A program made the translations under genes and the position numbers. 64,000 bases of DNA from Nocardiopsis eucommiae (GTDB taxonomy: Bacteria > Actinomycetota > Actinomycetes > Streptosporangiales > Streptosporangiaceae), in NCBI GenBank assembly GCA_018388625.1, contig CP074402.1:2542001-2606000 (forward strand), given 5' to 3'. The number at the start of each line of letters is the position of its first letter. Positions within the stretch are counted from its first letter, which is position 1. Of the stretch, positions 10,413 through 18,022 are shown piece after piece. The notes under the pieces were generated by a model that searched no databases, was not told the DNA's origin, and saw nothing but the letters and a program-made list of their open reading frames with translations.

Positions 10413-10577
10413 ATGGCACGCGACGACGCCCGGCCCGTCATCCGGCTCAGGTCCACGGAGGGCACCGGGACCACCTACGTGACCCGGAAGAGCCGCCGCA
10501 ACACTCCGGACCGCCTGGTCCTCAGCAAGTACGACCCCCGGCTCCACCGCCACACCGAGTTCCGCGAGGAACGCTGA
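10413..10577 (+). CDS. rpmG: 50S ribosomal protein L33, zinc-independent paralogue
   Basis: A 54-residue L33 ([19 protein letters not shown]...). The sequence has no cysteine, so the zinc ribbon of the C-plus form is absent. An AAGGAGG ribosome site lies 5 bp before the ATG. It is followed 15 bp later by the cysteine-free L31; the pair replaces zinc-binding ribosomal proteins when zinc is scarce. The gene is hidden inside a longer open frame in another phase. See the candidate Zur box at 10362. Confidence 0.9.
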   Translation: MARDDARPVIRLRSTEGTGTTYVTRKSRRNTPDRLVLSKYDPRLHRHTEFREER

Positions 10578-10592
10578 CGCAGGGAGGACCCC

Positions 10593-10832
10593 ATGCAGAA
10601 GAACATCCAGTACGGCCCCGTCGTCTTCCGCGACAAGGCGGCCGACTTCGCCTTCCTCACCCGGTCCACGCGGAGCAGCGCGAACACCGTCGAGTGGGAG
10701 GACGGCCACACCTACCCGGTGGTCGACGTCGACATCTCCAGCGCCAGCCACCCCTTCTACACGGGCAACGCCCGCGTGGTGGACACCGCGGGACGGGTGG
10801 AACGCTTCCAGCGCCGCTACCAGCGCGGCTGA
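10593..10832 (+). CDS. rpmE2: 50S ribosomal protein L31 type B, zinc-independent
   Basis: A 79-residue L31B with the family signatures [41 protein letters not shown], and no cysteine. It forms an operon with rpmG (15-bp gap, AGGGAGGA ribosome site) and is ended by a perfect hairpin 9 bp after the stop. The likely role is ribosome maintenance and zinc sparing under Zur control. Confidence 0.93.
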   Translation: MQKNIQYGPVVFRDKAADFAFLTRSTRSSANTVEWEDGHTYPVVDVDISSASHPFYTGNARVVDTAGRVERFQRRYQRG

Positions 10833-10840
10833 ACCGACAC

Positions 10841-10873
10841 ACGGCGCCGCCGGGGACCTCCCGGCGGCGCCGT
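10841..10873 (+). terminator. terminator after rpmG-rpmE2
   Basis: A perfect 14-bp stem (10841-10854 with 10860-10873) around the loop GACCT, beginning 9 bp after the rpmE2 stop. Confidence 0.8.
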
Positions 10874-10946
10874 CGCGTGGAACGGGCAGGACGAAACACC
10901 CTCACCCCTGCCGTCCGAATCCGCATGGGTCCGGCAGGCTTGTTCC

Positions 10947-13342
10947 GTGACGACAACCCCGACCGAAACACCGGCCCCCACCCCCGGCCGTGCCACCGCG
11001 AGGGCCCCGCGCAGTCCCGTCGACCTCCTCGTCGGCGTCGCCGGGCTGCTCCTGGTCTGCGTGGTCCTGTTCCTGGTGAGCGACGCCATCTCGGACGGCG
11101 CACCGATCGACGACGCCTCCCAGCTACGCGCGGTGATCCCGTCGTGGCTGCTGTTCGGCGCGGCGCTCGGCGCCAACCTGCTGCTCATCGTCCTGATCGC
11201 CTACGTCGTCCTGCGCACGCTGTTCCTCCGAGAGCTGCGCGACCTGAGCCGCGCGGTCGTCGCGGCGGTGGCGGCCTACGCCATGACGTCCTACGTCAAC
11301 TCGGTTCTGAAGAACGCCACCTACAGCGCCGAGTCGCTCCCCGAGGTCCCCGACGAGATCCTGACGGCCGCCACCCTGGGCTACGTCGCCGCCGGAATCG
11401 CGTTCGCCCGGACCATGCCCACCGGACAGCCCCGGGTGCGCTCGCTGCTGTGGGGCACCAACGCCGTGATCGCCGTCACCTCGGTGATGGCCGGGGTCAC
11501 CAGCATCCTCGCGGTCCTGTTCACCCTCCTCGTCGGCCTCACCAGTGCCGCTCTCAGCCGCTACGCCATCGGCGCCAGCGTGCCGCCCCCAGCGACCGGG
11601 CTCATCCAGGCGGAGCTCCGCCGCTTCGGCGTGACCGCGGACCGGATCACCCCCGCCGGAACCGACCGGGAGGGCGACGCCCTCTACCTGGCCGACCTCT
11701 CGGACGGGCGCCAGATCGAACTCTCCGTCCTCAACTCCGAGAACACCAGCGGGTTCTGGCTGCGCCTGCGCGACCTCCTCCTCCTGCGCGGTCCCGTCGC
11801 CCCCGCATGCTCTACGGGGCGCGCAGACGCGCCGAGCACGCCGCGCTCATGAGCGCCGCCGCCCGCGAGGCCGGGGTGGAGGCCCCCGTGTCCTGGCCCT
11901 GGGCGAACTCACCCCCGGCACGATCTTCCTGGCCCGTGAACGCTCCCGGCTCCAGGGCCTGGACACCCTGGAGGCGAGCCGGATCAGCGACGCCCTGCTG
12001 GACGACCTGTGGCGCCAACTCGGCCTGCTGCACCGGCGCCGCGTCGCGCACGGCGACCTCAACGGCACCACGGTCGGCGTGCTGCCGCACGGCGACCTGC
12101 GGCCGGTCACCGCCGCGCTCAGCGGAGTCGACCGAGGCGCGGTGGCCGCGCCCCAGATCCGCACGGCCCTGGACACCGCCGCGATGGTCACCCTGATGGC
12201 GCTGCGCGTGGGCGCCGACCGCGCGGTGTCCTCCGCCGTGCGGGCCCTGGGGGTCTCCGCCACCGCCGCCATCCTCCCCTGCTGCAACCCGCGGGCCTGC
12301 CCCACGGGCTCCGCGCCGCGCTGCGCCGCGCCGACCGCTCGCTCATGGGGGAGCTGCGGCGCCACATCGCGGCGGTCGCCCCCGAGGCACCCACCGAACC
12401 CGCCCGCCTGGAGCGGATGCGCCCCCGTACCATCGTGAGCTTCGTGGTGGTCACCCTGGTCGGACTCGTGCTGGTGTACCAGCTCTCCGGGGTCGAACTG
12501 GGCACCATCCGCTACGCCGACCCGGGGTGGACCCTGGCGGCCCTGGCCATGGCGACCGTCTGTATGGTCGCCGCCGCCATGGTGCTGATCGGCTTCGTCC
12601 CGGCACCCCTGCCGTTCTGGCGGACCGTCCTGGTGCAGTACGCGGGGTCCTTCGTGCGCATCGCGGCCCCGGCCGGACTCGGATCGATCGCGATCAACAG
12701 CCGGTACGTGATCAGGACCGGGGTGCCCGTCTCGCTGTCGCTGTCGGCCGTGGGTCTCACGCAGCTGGCGGGCTTCCTCGTTCACGTGCCACTGCTCCTG
12801 GTGTGCGCGTACCTGACCGGCACGTCGTACTGGACGGGCTTCACACCCTCACCGACCGTCACCGTGATCGTCATCATCGGGACCGTCAGCGTGGGATGCG
12901 TTTTGCTGCACCCCCGCCTGCGCAGGGCCGTCGGTTCCAGCCTGCGCCCTTATTTCAGGGGGTCCTGCCCCAGCTGCTGGACCTGTTCCAACGTCCCGCC
13001 AGCCTGATCCTGGGGCTGGGAGGCACGCTGCTGCTGACCGTGGCCTTCGTGCTGTCCCTGCACTTCTCGGTCCTGGCCTTCGCGGAGCCCGGTCTCGACG
13101 TGAGCCTGGTCGCGGTCGCCGTGGTGTTCCTCGCGGGGAACGCCATCGGTTCGGCCGCGCCCACCCCGGGCGGGCTCGGCGCGGTCGAGGCGGCGCTGAT
13201 CGGTGGACTCACGACGGTCACCGCGATGCCCGCGGACGTGGCCCTGCCAGCGGTGCTGCTGTTCCGGGTCCTCACCTTCTGGTTGCCGGTGCTGCCCGGC
13301 TGGGCGGCCTTCAGCTACCTGCAGCGCCGCGAGGCGATCTGA
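10947..13342 (+). pseudogene. flippase-like membrane protein with kinase-like domain, frame broken about four times
   Basis: Consecutive segments in different frames form one protein of roughly 800 residues. Residues from GTG 10947 give several membrane spans (LLVGVAGLLLVCVVLFLVS and so on). A soluble middle part (about 11610-12350) has a protein-kinase-like catalytic loop, LLHRRRVAHGDLNGTTVGV. The C-terminal third (12420-13342) is a lysylphosphatidylglycerol synthase/UPF0104 flippase-type membrane domain (VQYAGSFVRIAAPAGLGSIAINSRYVI, APTPGGLGAVEAALIGGL). Shifts lie near 11805, 11890, 12290 and 12955. This membrane-kinase-UPF0104 layout is known in actinobacteria, with lipid transport a plausible but unproven role. 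The breaks match the G/C-run errors elsewhere, so it is probably functional. Confidence 0.6.
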
Positions 13343-13437
13343 CGCGGCCGGGACCGGGATCTGCCAGGATGTGCGCAAGAGGACGTGGGCAAAGGTCAAG
13401 CGGAGATAACGGCCCACGTTATCCCAGGTCGTTTACT
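13343..13437 (+). promoter_or_regulatory. probable CRISPR leader
   Basis: This 95-bp stretch lies on the 5' side of the first repeat, the side that is the leader for type I-E repeats read in this orientation. It carries two overlapping perfect dyads: ACGTGGGC (13383-13390) with GCCCACGT (13412-13419), and GATAACG (13405-13411) with CGTTATC (13417-13423). They cannot form together. The upstream gene ends at 13342, so one hairpin could also serve as its terminator. Confidence 0.5.
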
Positions 13438-14928
13438 GTGAGCCCCGCGCACGCGGGGATGGACCGACCGCCGAACCGAGCGTCGTGTTCGGCCCGGCGT
13501 GAGCCCCGCGCACGCGGGGATGGACCGGCGTCGAGCTGGGCGGCCTGGGCCCGCCCTTCGTGAGCCCCGCGCACGCGGGGATGGACCGGACGCAGCCAGC
13601 CAGCGGCTGGAGCACCTGGCGTGAGCCCCGCGCACGCGGGGATGGACCGTCACCTATGGAACTCGAAATGGATGGCATCCCGTGAGCCCCGCGCACGCGG
13701 GGATGGACCGAAGGGCCGATCCGCTGGCATCCTGATCATCCTGTGAGCCCCGCGCACGCGGGGATGGACCGACGCCGTCCGTTCCGGACAGCCCCGCGTC
13801 CACGTGAGCCCCGCGCACGCGGGGATGGACCGGCGCGCAGGCGCTGGGCCTGGCTGAGGGTTCCGTGAGCCCCGCGCACGCGGGGATGGACCGCCCGGCG
13901 GCTGCCGGTAGGTGAACACGCGACGGTGAGCCCCGCGCACGCGGGGATGGACCGGGGCGCCGATCGGGGCCTTGTGACGCGACTACGTGAGCCCCGCGCA
14001 CGCGGGGATGGACCGAACGATCCGTAGAACGTGAGCCCGAGCATGATGTGAGCCCCGCGCACGCGGGGATGGACCGAGGGCGGTCTGGGCGGTCTGGGCG
14101 GTCTGGGAGTGAGCCCCGCGCACGCGGGGATGGACCGACCTGTTCGGCCTCCTCCTCGTCGAGGAAATCGTGAGCCCCGCGCACGCGGGGATGGACCGGT
14201 CCCGCTCATGGTCCGGTCCGGTCGGCGCGCGTGAGCCCCGCGCACGCGGGGATGGACCGCCGGTGTGAGCCAGGCCACACACGAACATGCTGTGAGCCCC
14301 CGCACGCGGGGATGGACCGGACTTCCGCTGATGAGTCTCCGCACGCTCGCTGTGAGCCCCGCGCACGCGGGGATGGACCGCTGACCGCCGAGCAGGCGCA
14401 GAAGTTCGCCAGTGAGCCCCGCGCACGCGGGGATGGACCGGGTGGTGGGGTCCGTGCCGTCTGCCGGTTCAGGTGAGCCCCGCGCACGCGGGGATGGACC
14501 GGACCCATAGGTCGTCTACGGACACGGACCGCGGTGAGCCCCGCGCACGCGGGGATGGACCGGCGATCCCCCACGGGCCCGCGAGGAAGTTGGTGTGAGC
14601 CCCGCGCACGCGGGGATGGACCGGGCTACCCGGCGCCGGTCGCCACGGTGATGACGTGAGCCCCGCGCACGCGGGGATGGACCGGACCCGAAGAAGAAGT
14701 AGCCCGACCCCCACACGTGAGCCCCGCGCACGCGGGGATGGACCGTCGTCCCGGTGGTGGGTGGGCTGGTCGGGGGCGTGAGCCCCGCGCACGCGGGGAT
14801 GGACCGAACCCCAGCTCAGATCCCCATGGCCGTATCCGGTGAGCCCCGCGCACGCGGGGATGGACCGCTTTCCGGCGTCCCACATGTCGGGGCCGTGGTG
14901 TGAGCCCCGCGCACGCGGGGATGGACCC
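13438..14928 (+). CRISPR. type I-E CRISPR array, 25 repeats and 24 spacers
   Basis: The 29-bp repeat begins GTGAGCCCCGCGCACGCGGG and ends GATGGACCG, with a 7-bp inner palindrome CCCCGCG/CGCGGGG. Repeats start at 13438 and then mostly every 61 bp (32-bp spacers) to 14900. The repeat at 14292 lacks one G and is 28 bp; the spacer at 14381-14411 is 31 bp. The last repeat ends in C instead of G, which marks the trailer end, so the leader is at the left and transcription runs on the plus strand. The repeat form and spacer length are those of Cas6e/Cascade type I-E systems. No cas gene lies in the window: the flanks are a flippase-type gene and an SDR. Confidence 0.98.
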
Positions 14929-14965
14929 GGCGATCGGCCCCGACGCCTGTCGGCCTTCCTCGGCG

Positions 14966-15727
14966 TCAGAGGAACACGCCACCGGAAACTTCGAGGCGCT
15001 GGGCAGTAGCCCAGCGCAGGCCGTCGGAGGCCAGCGTGGCGATGGCGTCGCCGATCTCTTCGGGTTCGCCGACGCGGCCGAGCGCCGTTTGTTCGGCAAG
15101 GCCCTGGCGCATCTGGGCATCGTCGCGCATGGCTCCGCCGTTGAAGTCCGTGGCGGTCGGCCCCGGAGCGATCGAGTTGACCCTGATACCGCGCGTGCCC
15201 AGCTCTGCGGCCAACGTGCGGCTCAGGGCCTCGACGGCGGCCTTGGAGGCGGAGTAGACCGAGGTCGCCGGGCTGGTGTGACGGGTCAGTGACGACGAGA
15301 CATTGATGATGCTGGCGCCCTGAGCCAGTAGCGGCACGAGCGACTGGATGAGGAAGAACGTGCCCCGGACATTCGTGTCGAACACGGTGTGGAAGTCGTC
15401 GAGCGTGACAGCTTCCAGCGGGCCGAAGACGCCCACTCCCGCGTTGTTGACCACGACGTCGAGCCCCGAGGCGCCACCCCAGTGTTCGAGTAGTCCTCCC
15501 AGTTGATCAACGAAGTCCGTGAACGAGGAGACATCGCTGATGTCGAGTCGTAGCACGGCTGAGGCCGCACCCGCGGCCCGCACCTGCCGTGCCGTCTCCT
15601 CGGCGCCTTCCGCGTCACCACGATGAGTGACAACGACATCCACCCCGCGCGCTGCGAGGGCCAGAGCGGTGCTCCGTCCCAGGCCACGGTTGGCACCGGT
15701 CACCAAAGCGGTCCTGTTTTCAACCAT
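14966..15727 (-). CDS. SDR-family oxidoreductase
   Basis: A 253-residue classical short-chain dehydrogenase/reductase. The NADP-type glycine motif TGANRGLG is near the N-terminus, NNAGVGVFG at mid-sequence, the catalytic Ser in NVSSSLTRHTSP, and YSASK carries the Tyr/Lys pair. The C-terminus VSGGVFL is typical. Start at ATG 15727, because the upstream GTGAAGGAG reads as the ribosome site rather than coding sequence. The substrate is unknown. It is divergent from a TetR repressor with twin operators between them, so it is probably the repressor's target. The frame is intact. Confidence 0.88.
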   Translation of the reverse strand: MVENRTALVTGANRGLGRSTALALAARGVDVVVTHRGDAEGAEETARQVRAAGAASAVLRLDISDVSSFTDFVDQLGGLLEHWGGASGLDVVVNNAGVGVFGPLEAVTLDDFHTVFDTNVRGTFFLIQSLVPLLAQGASIINVSSSLTRHTSPATSVYSASKAAVEALSRTLAAELGTRGIRVNSIAPGPTATDFNGGAMRDDAQMRQGLAEQTALGRVGEPEEIGDAIATLASDGLRWATAQRLEVSGGVFL

Positions 15728-15783
15728 CACATGCTCCTTCACCACAGGGCGCCCGAAAGGGAGAAAGTGCTACGCATCAGATA

Positions 15784-15799
15784 CGAGTCGAGTGACTCG
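15784..15799. promoter_or_regulatory. TetR operator O1 (SDR-tetR intergenic)
   Basis: CGAGTCGAGTGACTCG: arms CGAGTC and GACTCG around GAGT. It is identical at 15 of 16 positions to the core of O2 at 15833-15848. It lies 57 bp before the SDR start. Confidence 0.7.
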
Positions 15800-15828
15800 G
15801 CTCTCTTTGAACCGTACTCAGGCCAAGA

Positions 15829-15852
15829 GAGGCGAGTCAAGTGACTCGCCTC
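15829..15852. promoter_or_regulatory. TetR operator O2 (SDR-tetR intergenic)
   Basis: A perfect 11-bp inverted repeat, arms GAGGCGAGTCA and TGACTCGCCTC, with 2 bp between; core CGAGTCAAGTGACTCG at 15833-15848. It ends 22 bp before the tetR start, so a bound repressor should block its own transcription. Centre-to-centre distance to O1 is 49 bp. Confidence 0.75.
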
Positions 15853-15874
15853 GGGTTTGGGGCATACTGCGTAC

Positions 15875-16510
15875 ATGGCAGCAGAGCTCTCCGCGCATCA
15901 CCGCCGACTCGCCCAGCGCAAGCGCGAGTCGATCGTCTCCGCAGCCACGGAGTTGTTCCTGGACCGCGGTTACGACGGCACCTCGCTCGCCCGCATCGCC
16001 GAGGCGGCGGCGGTCTCAAAATCCACGCTCTTCAAGCAGTTCCCGACCAAAGCGTCCCTCTTCGAGGCCATCGTCACCGAGTCCTGGCAACGTGACGCCG
16101 ACGGCGGTGTCGCGCGGCCCGAGGCCGGAGACCTAGGCTCCGGACTGCGGTGCATCGGTCACCGCTACGCCGATCTGATCGGCCAGCCCGGCATGACAGC
16201 CCTGTTCCGCATCGTCATCGCCGAGCTGCCCCGTTTCCCCGAACTGGGAAGGATGCAGTTCCGGCTCGGCAAGATGCCCTACTTCACCTCCGTCCAGCAC
16301 TACCTGGAAGCCGAGCACGAGGCCGGCAACGCCGATGTCCCCGACGCCGTGAGCGCCGCCAACCAGTTCCTCGGCATGATCGCCAACTACGTTCTGTGGC
16401 CTCGTATGCTGCTGACCGACTGGAGCCCCACGCCCGCCGACACCAGCTACGCCGTCGAGCAGGCCGTGCAGACCATGCTCGCCCGCCACGCCTCCGACCC
16501 GTCGGCCTGA
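15875..16510 (+). CDS. TetR-family transcriptional repressor
   Basis: A 211-residue regulator. The TetR helix-turn-helix is at about residues 12-58 (RESIVSAATELFLDRGYDGTSLARIAEAAAVSKSTLFKQFPTKASLFEAIV). The C-terminal ligand-binding part carries a TetR_C_7/AefR-like pattern (AELPRFPELGRMQF, NQFLGMIANYVLWPRML). Start at ATG 15875 (MAAELSAHHRRLAQRKR); the in-frame ATG at 15857 would overlap the operator flank. It is divergent from the SDR gene, with two near-identical palindromes between them. The frame is intact. Confidence 0.88.
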   Translation: MAAELSAHHRRLAQRKRESIVSAATELFLDRGYDGTSLARIAEAAAVSKSTLFKQFPTKASLFEAIVTESWQRDADGGVARPEAGDLGSGLRCIGHRYADLIGQPGMTALFRIVIAELPRFPELGRMQFRLGKMPYFTSVQHYLEAEHEAGNADVPDAVSAANQFLGMIANYVLWPRMLLTDWSPTPADTSYAVEQAVQTMLARHASDPSA

Positions 16511-16806
16511 TTCGCCCGTCCATGCGTCGGGGGCTGAGCCGGAGCCTCCGGGGTGCGAGTGAAGCGATGCGGTCCCGGCCCTCGCCTCGGACCGACTCCC
16601 TAGGGCCCCCGTGACCTCGCGCTCCAGTGGGCGCCCTGCGAGACGAAGCTCTTGGCTGGTCGAGGAGCACCCAACCGGACATCCGCGCCAAGCTCCGTGT
16701 CCTCCCCTTCTGGGCAGCAGGTCTCTGAAGAAGGACTGACCCTCTCGGAGGGGAGGGGCGTCCCGTGACGCCCGGGTGCCCCTTCGCTGTGGGAACGGGG
16801 GTTGCG

Positions 16807-16823
16807 GTTGACGTGACGTCAAC
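16807..16823. promoter_or_regulatory. MerR-type operator upstream of the MerR/TipAS genes
   Basis: GTTGACGT, a single G, then ACGTCAAC: a perfect 8-bp dyad containing the -35-like TTGACG. It lies 50 bp before the merR start, where TipA-type activators bind their own promoter. The preceding 16511-16806 holds no gene I can support. Confidence 0.6.
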
Positions 16824-16873
16824 GTCTAACTTCGTTTTTGTGGCCGGAGATTCCGGCTGGGCGAGGGGGACGG

Positions 16874-17209
16874 ATGTCGTGGTCGATGGGTGAGGTCTGC
16901 CGGATGAGCGGGGTGACCTCTCGGACCCTGCGCCACTACCACCACGTGGGACTGCTGATCCCGGAGAGCACGGGGGCGGGCGGGCTGCGTCGCTACGGCG
17001 AGCGCGAACTGCGCCGGCTCCAACGTGTCCTGGTCATGCGTGAGCTCGGGCTGGGCTTGGCGGACATCCGCCGCGTCCTGGACTCACAGCAGGACGAGGC
17101 GGAGGCGCTTCGGCAGCACCTGTGTGACCTGGAGGCGGAGCGGGACCGTCTCAGCGTCCTCGTCGACACCGTGCGTCGCACGGTGGACACCCTGGAGGAA
17201 GCGACGTGA
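16874..17209 (+). CDS. MerR-family regulator, DNA-binding part (TipA-like)
   Basis: A 111-residue MerR domain with a winged helix at residues 1-70 (WSMGEVCRMSGVTSRTLRHYHHVGLL, RRYGERELRRLQRVLVMRELGLGLADIRRVLD) and a dimerisation helix to the end. The ribosome site GAGGGGG precedes ATG 16874. The stop overlaps the start of a TipAS-domain gene in a GTGA junction. In most actinobacteria the two domains are one about 250-residue TipA-type protein, so this is either a true split with translational coupling or one gene cut by the frameshift type seen across this window. Confidence 0.8.
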   Translation: MSWSMGEVCRMSGVTSRTLRHYHHVGLLIPESTGAGGLRRYGERELRRLQRVLVMRELGLGLADIRRVLDSQQDEAEALRQHLCDLEAERDRLSVLVDTVRRTVDTLEEAT

Positions 17210-17613
17210 CCAGCAGACCCGAGGAGCTCTTCGACGGCTTCGACACCGCCCACTACTCCGAGCGGGCGCGCGTCGAGTGGCCGCGGCAGTGGGAGCGGGC
17301 CCGGGAGGCGATGGCCTCCGTCGACGATGAGCGGATGCGTGCGGAGGCCGCGGAGGCGATGGGCCGGATGGCCGCCCTCCTGAGGGCGGGCACGCCGGTG
17401 GCGGCGCCGTCGGTCCAGGCGGAGATCGAGGTGCACTACCGGCAGGTGTGTGTGATGTGGACCCCCGACGCGGACGCCTTCGCTCACCTGGGGCGGGTCT
17501 ACGCCGAGGACGGCCCGTGGCGTGAGGTGTACGAGAGCGTCACCCCCGGACTGGCGGACTACCAGCGCGAGGCCATGGAGGTCTTCGCCAAGCAGCTGAG
17601 GGAGGGCGCGTGA
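17206..17613 (+). CDS. TipAS-like ligand-binding domain protein
   Basis: A 135-residue TipAS domain, the globin-like fold that binds thiopeptides and other multidrug ligands in TipA-type regulators. Recognisable are PEELFDGFDTAHYSERARVEWP, EIEVHYRQVCVMWTPDADAFAHLGRVYAEDGPWREVYE and the C-terminal helix YQREAMEVFAKQL. GTG 17206 overlaps the MerR stop by 4 bp. It could be the second half of one fused regulator after a lost base, or a separately translated ligand-binding protein like TipAS. Confidence 0.75.
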   Translation: MTSRPEELFDGFDTAHYSERARVEWPRQWERAREAMASVDDERMRAEAAEAMGRMAALLRAGTPVAAPSVQAEIEVHYRQVCVMWTPDADAFAHLGRVYAEDGPWREVYESVTPGLADYQREAMEVFAKQLREGA

Positions 17614-18022
17614 TCCCCGCACACTGGACGGCTCACCACCGGGAAGAGGACGGCGAGGTCGTGGGCTACCTGAGACCGGACGGTGGTGCCTACGTGCCGG
17701 TGAACCCGTTCGGTCACCCCTGGGTCACGCGGCTTCGGAACACGAGGCGCGGGGCGTCCTGGACGACCAAGGCCTGGCCTCCCTGGCCGAGCTCTGGCAC
17801 ATGCCCCTGCCGGGGCGCGCGGAGCCGGTGACGGTGCGGATCGTCGAGGTCACGCCGGAGCACGTGCGGGTGGCCAACGCCGACTACGGGTTCGAGGAAG
17901 CCGACATCGGCCACGTGTTCGTCCTGGACGTGCCCGCGCGGCTACAGGACGTCCGGGGAGGTGTCCAGGACCGTGCGGTCACGGGAGGCGACCAGGCGGA
18001 ACCAGGCCTCGGTCCGGGGTAG
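17610..18022 (+). CDS. small uncharacterised protein (frameshifted)
   Basis: Begins at 17610, overlapping the TipAS gene stop by 4 bp (MIPAHWTAHHREEDGEVVGYLRPDGGAYVPVNPFGHP). After about residue 40 the sensible reading moves to another frame (GVLDDQGLASLAELWHMPLP...VTVRIVEVTPEHVRVANADYGFEEADIGHVFVLDVP). I recognise it only as a small conserved actinobacterial protein without a named function. Its last residues run into the end of the convergent acyl-CoA dehydrogenase gene, so the true end may be nearer 17940. One missing base around 17725-17750 explains the break. Confidence 0.4.

Noticed and set aside
10349..12196. A 615-codon plus-strand frame spanning rpmG, rpmE2 and the flippase gene
   Set aside because: It crosses two ribosomal-protein genes, a perfect terminator and a membrane-protein gene in the wrong phase; it contributes only a short true segment near 11810-11890 after a frameshift.
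13396..14885. Several minus-strand open frames across the CRISPR array encoding repeated SPRARGS/VHPRVRGAH peptides
   Set aside because: They are the translated CRISPR repeat in successive phases; the 61-bp period shifts the frame and no start or ribosome site supports them.
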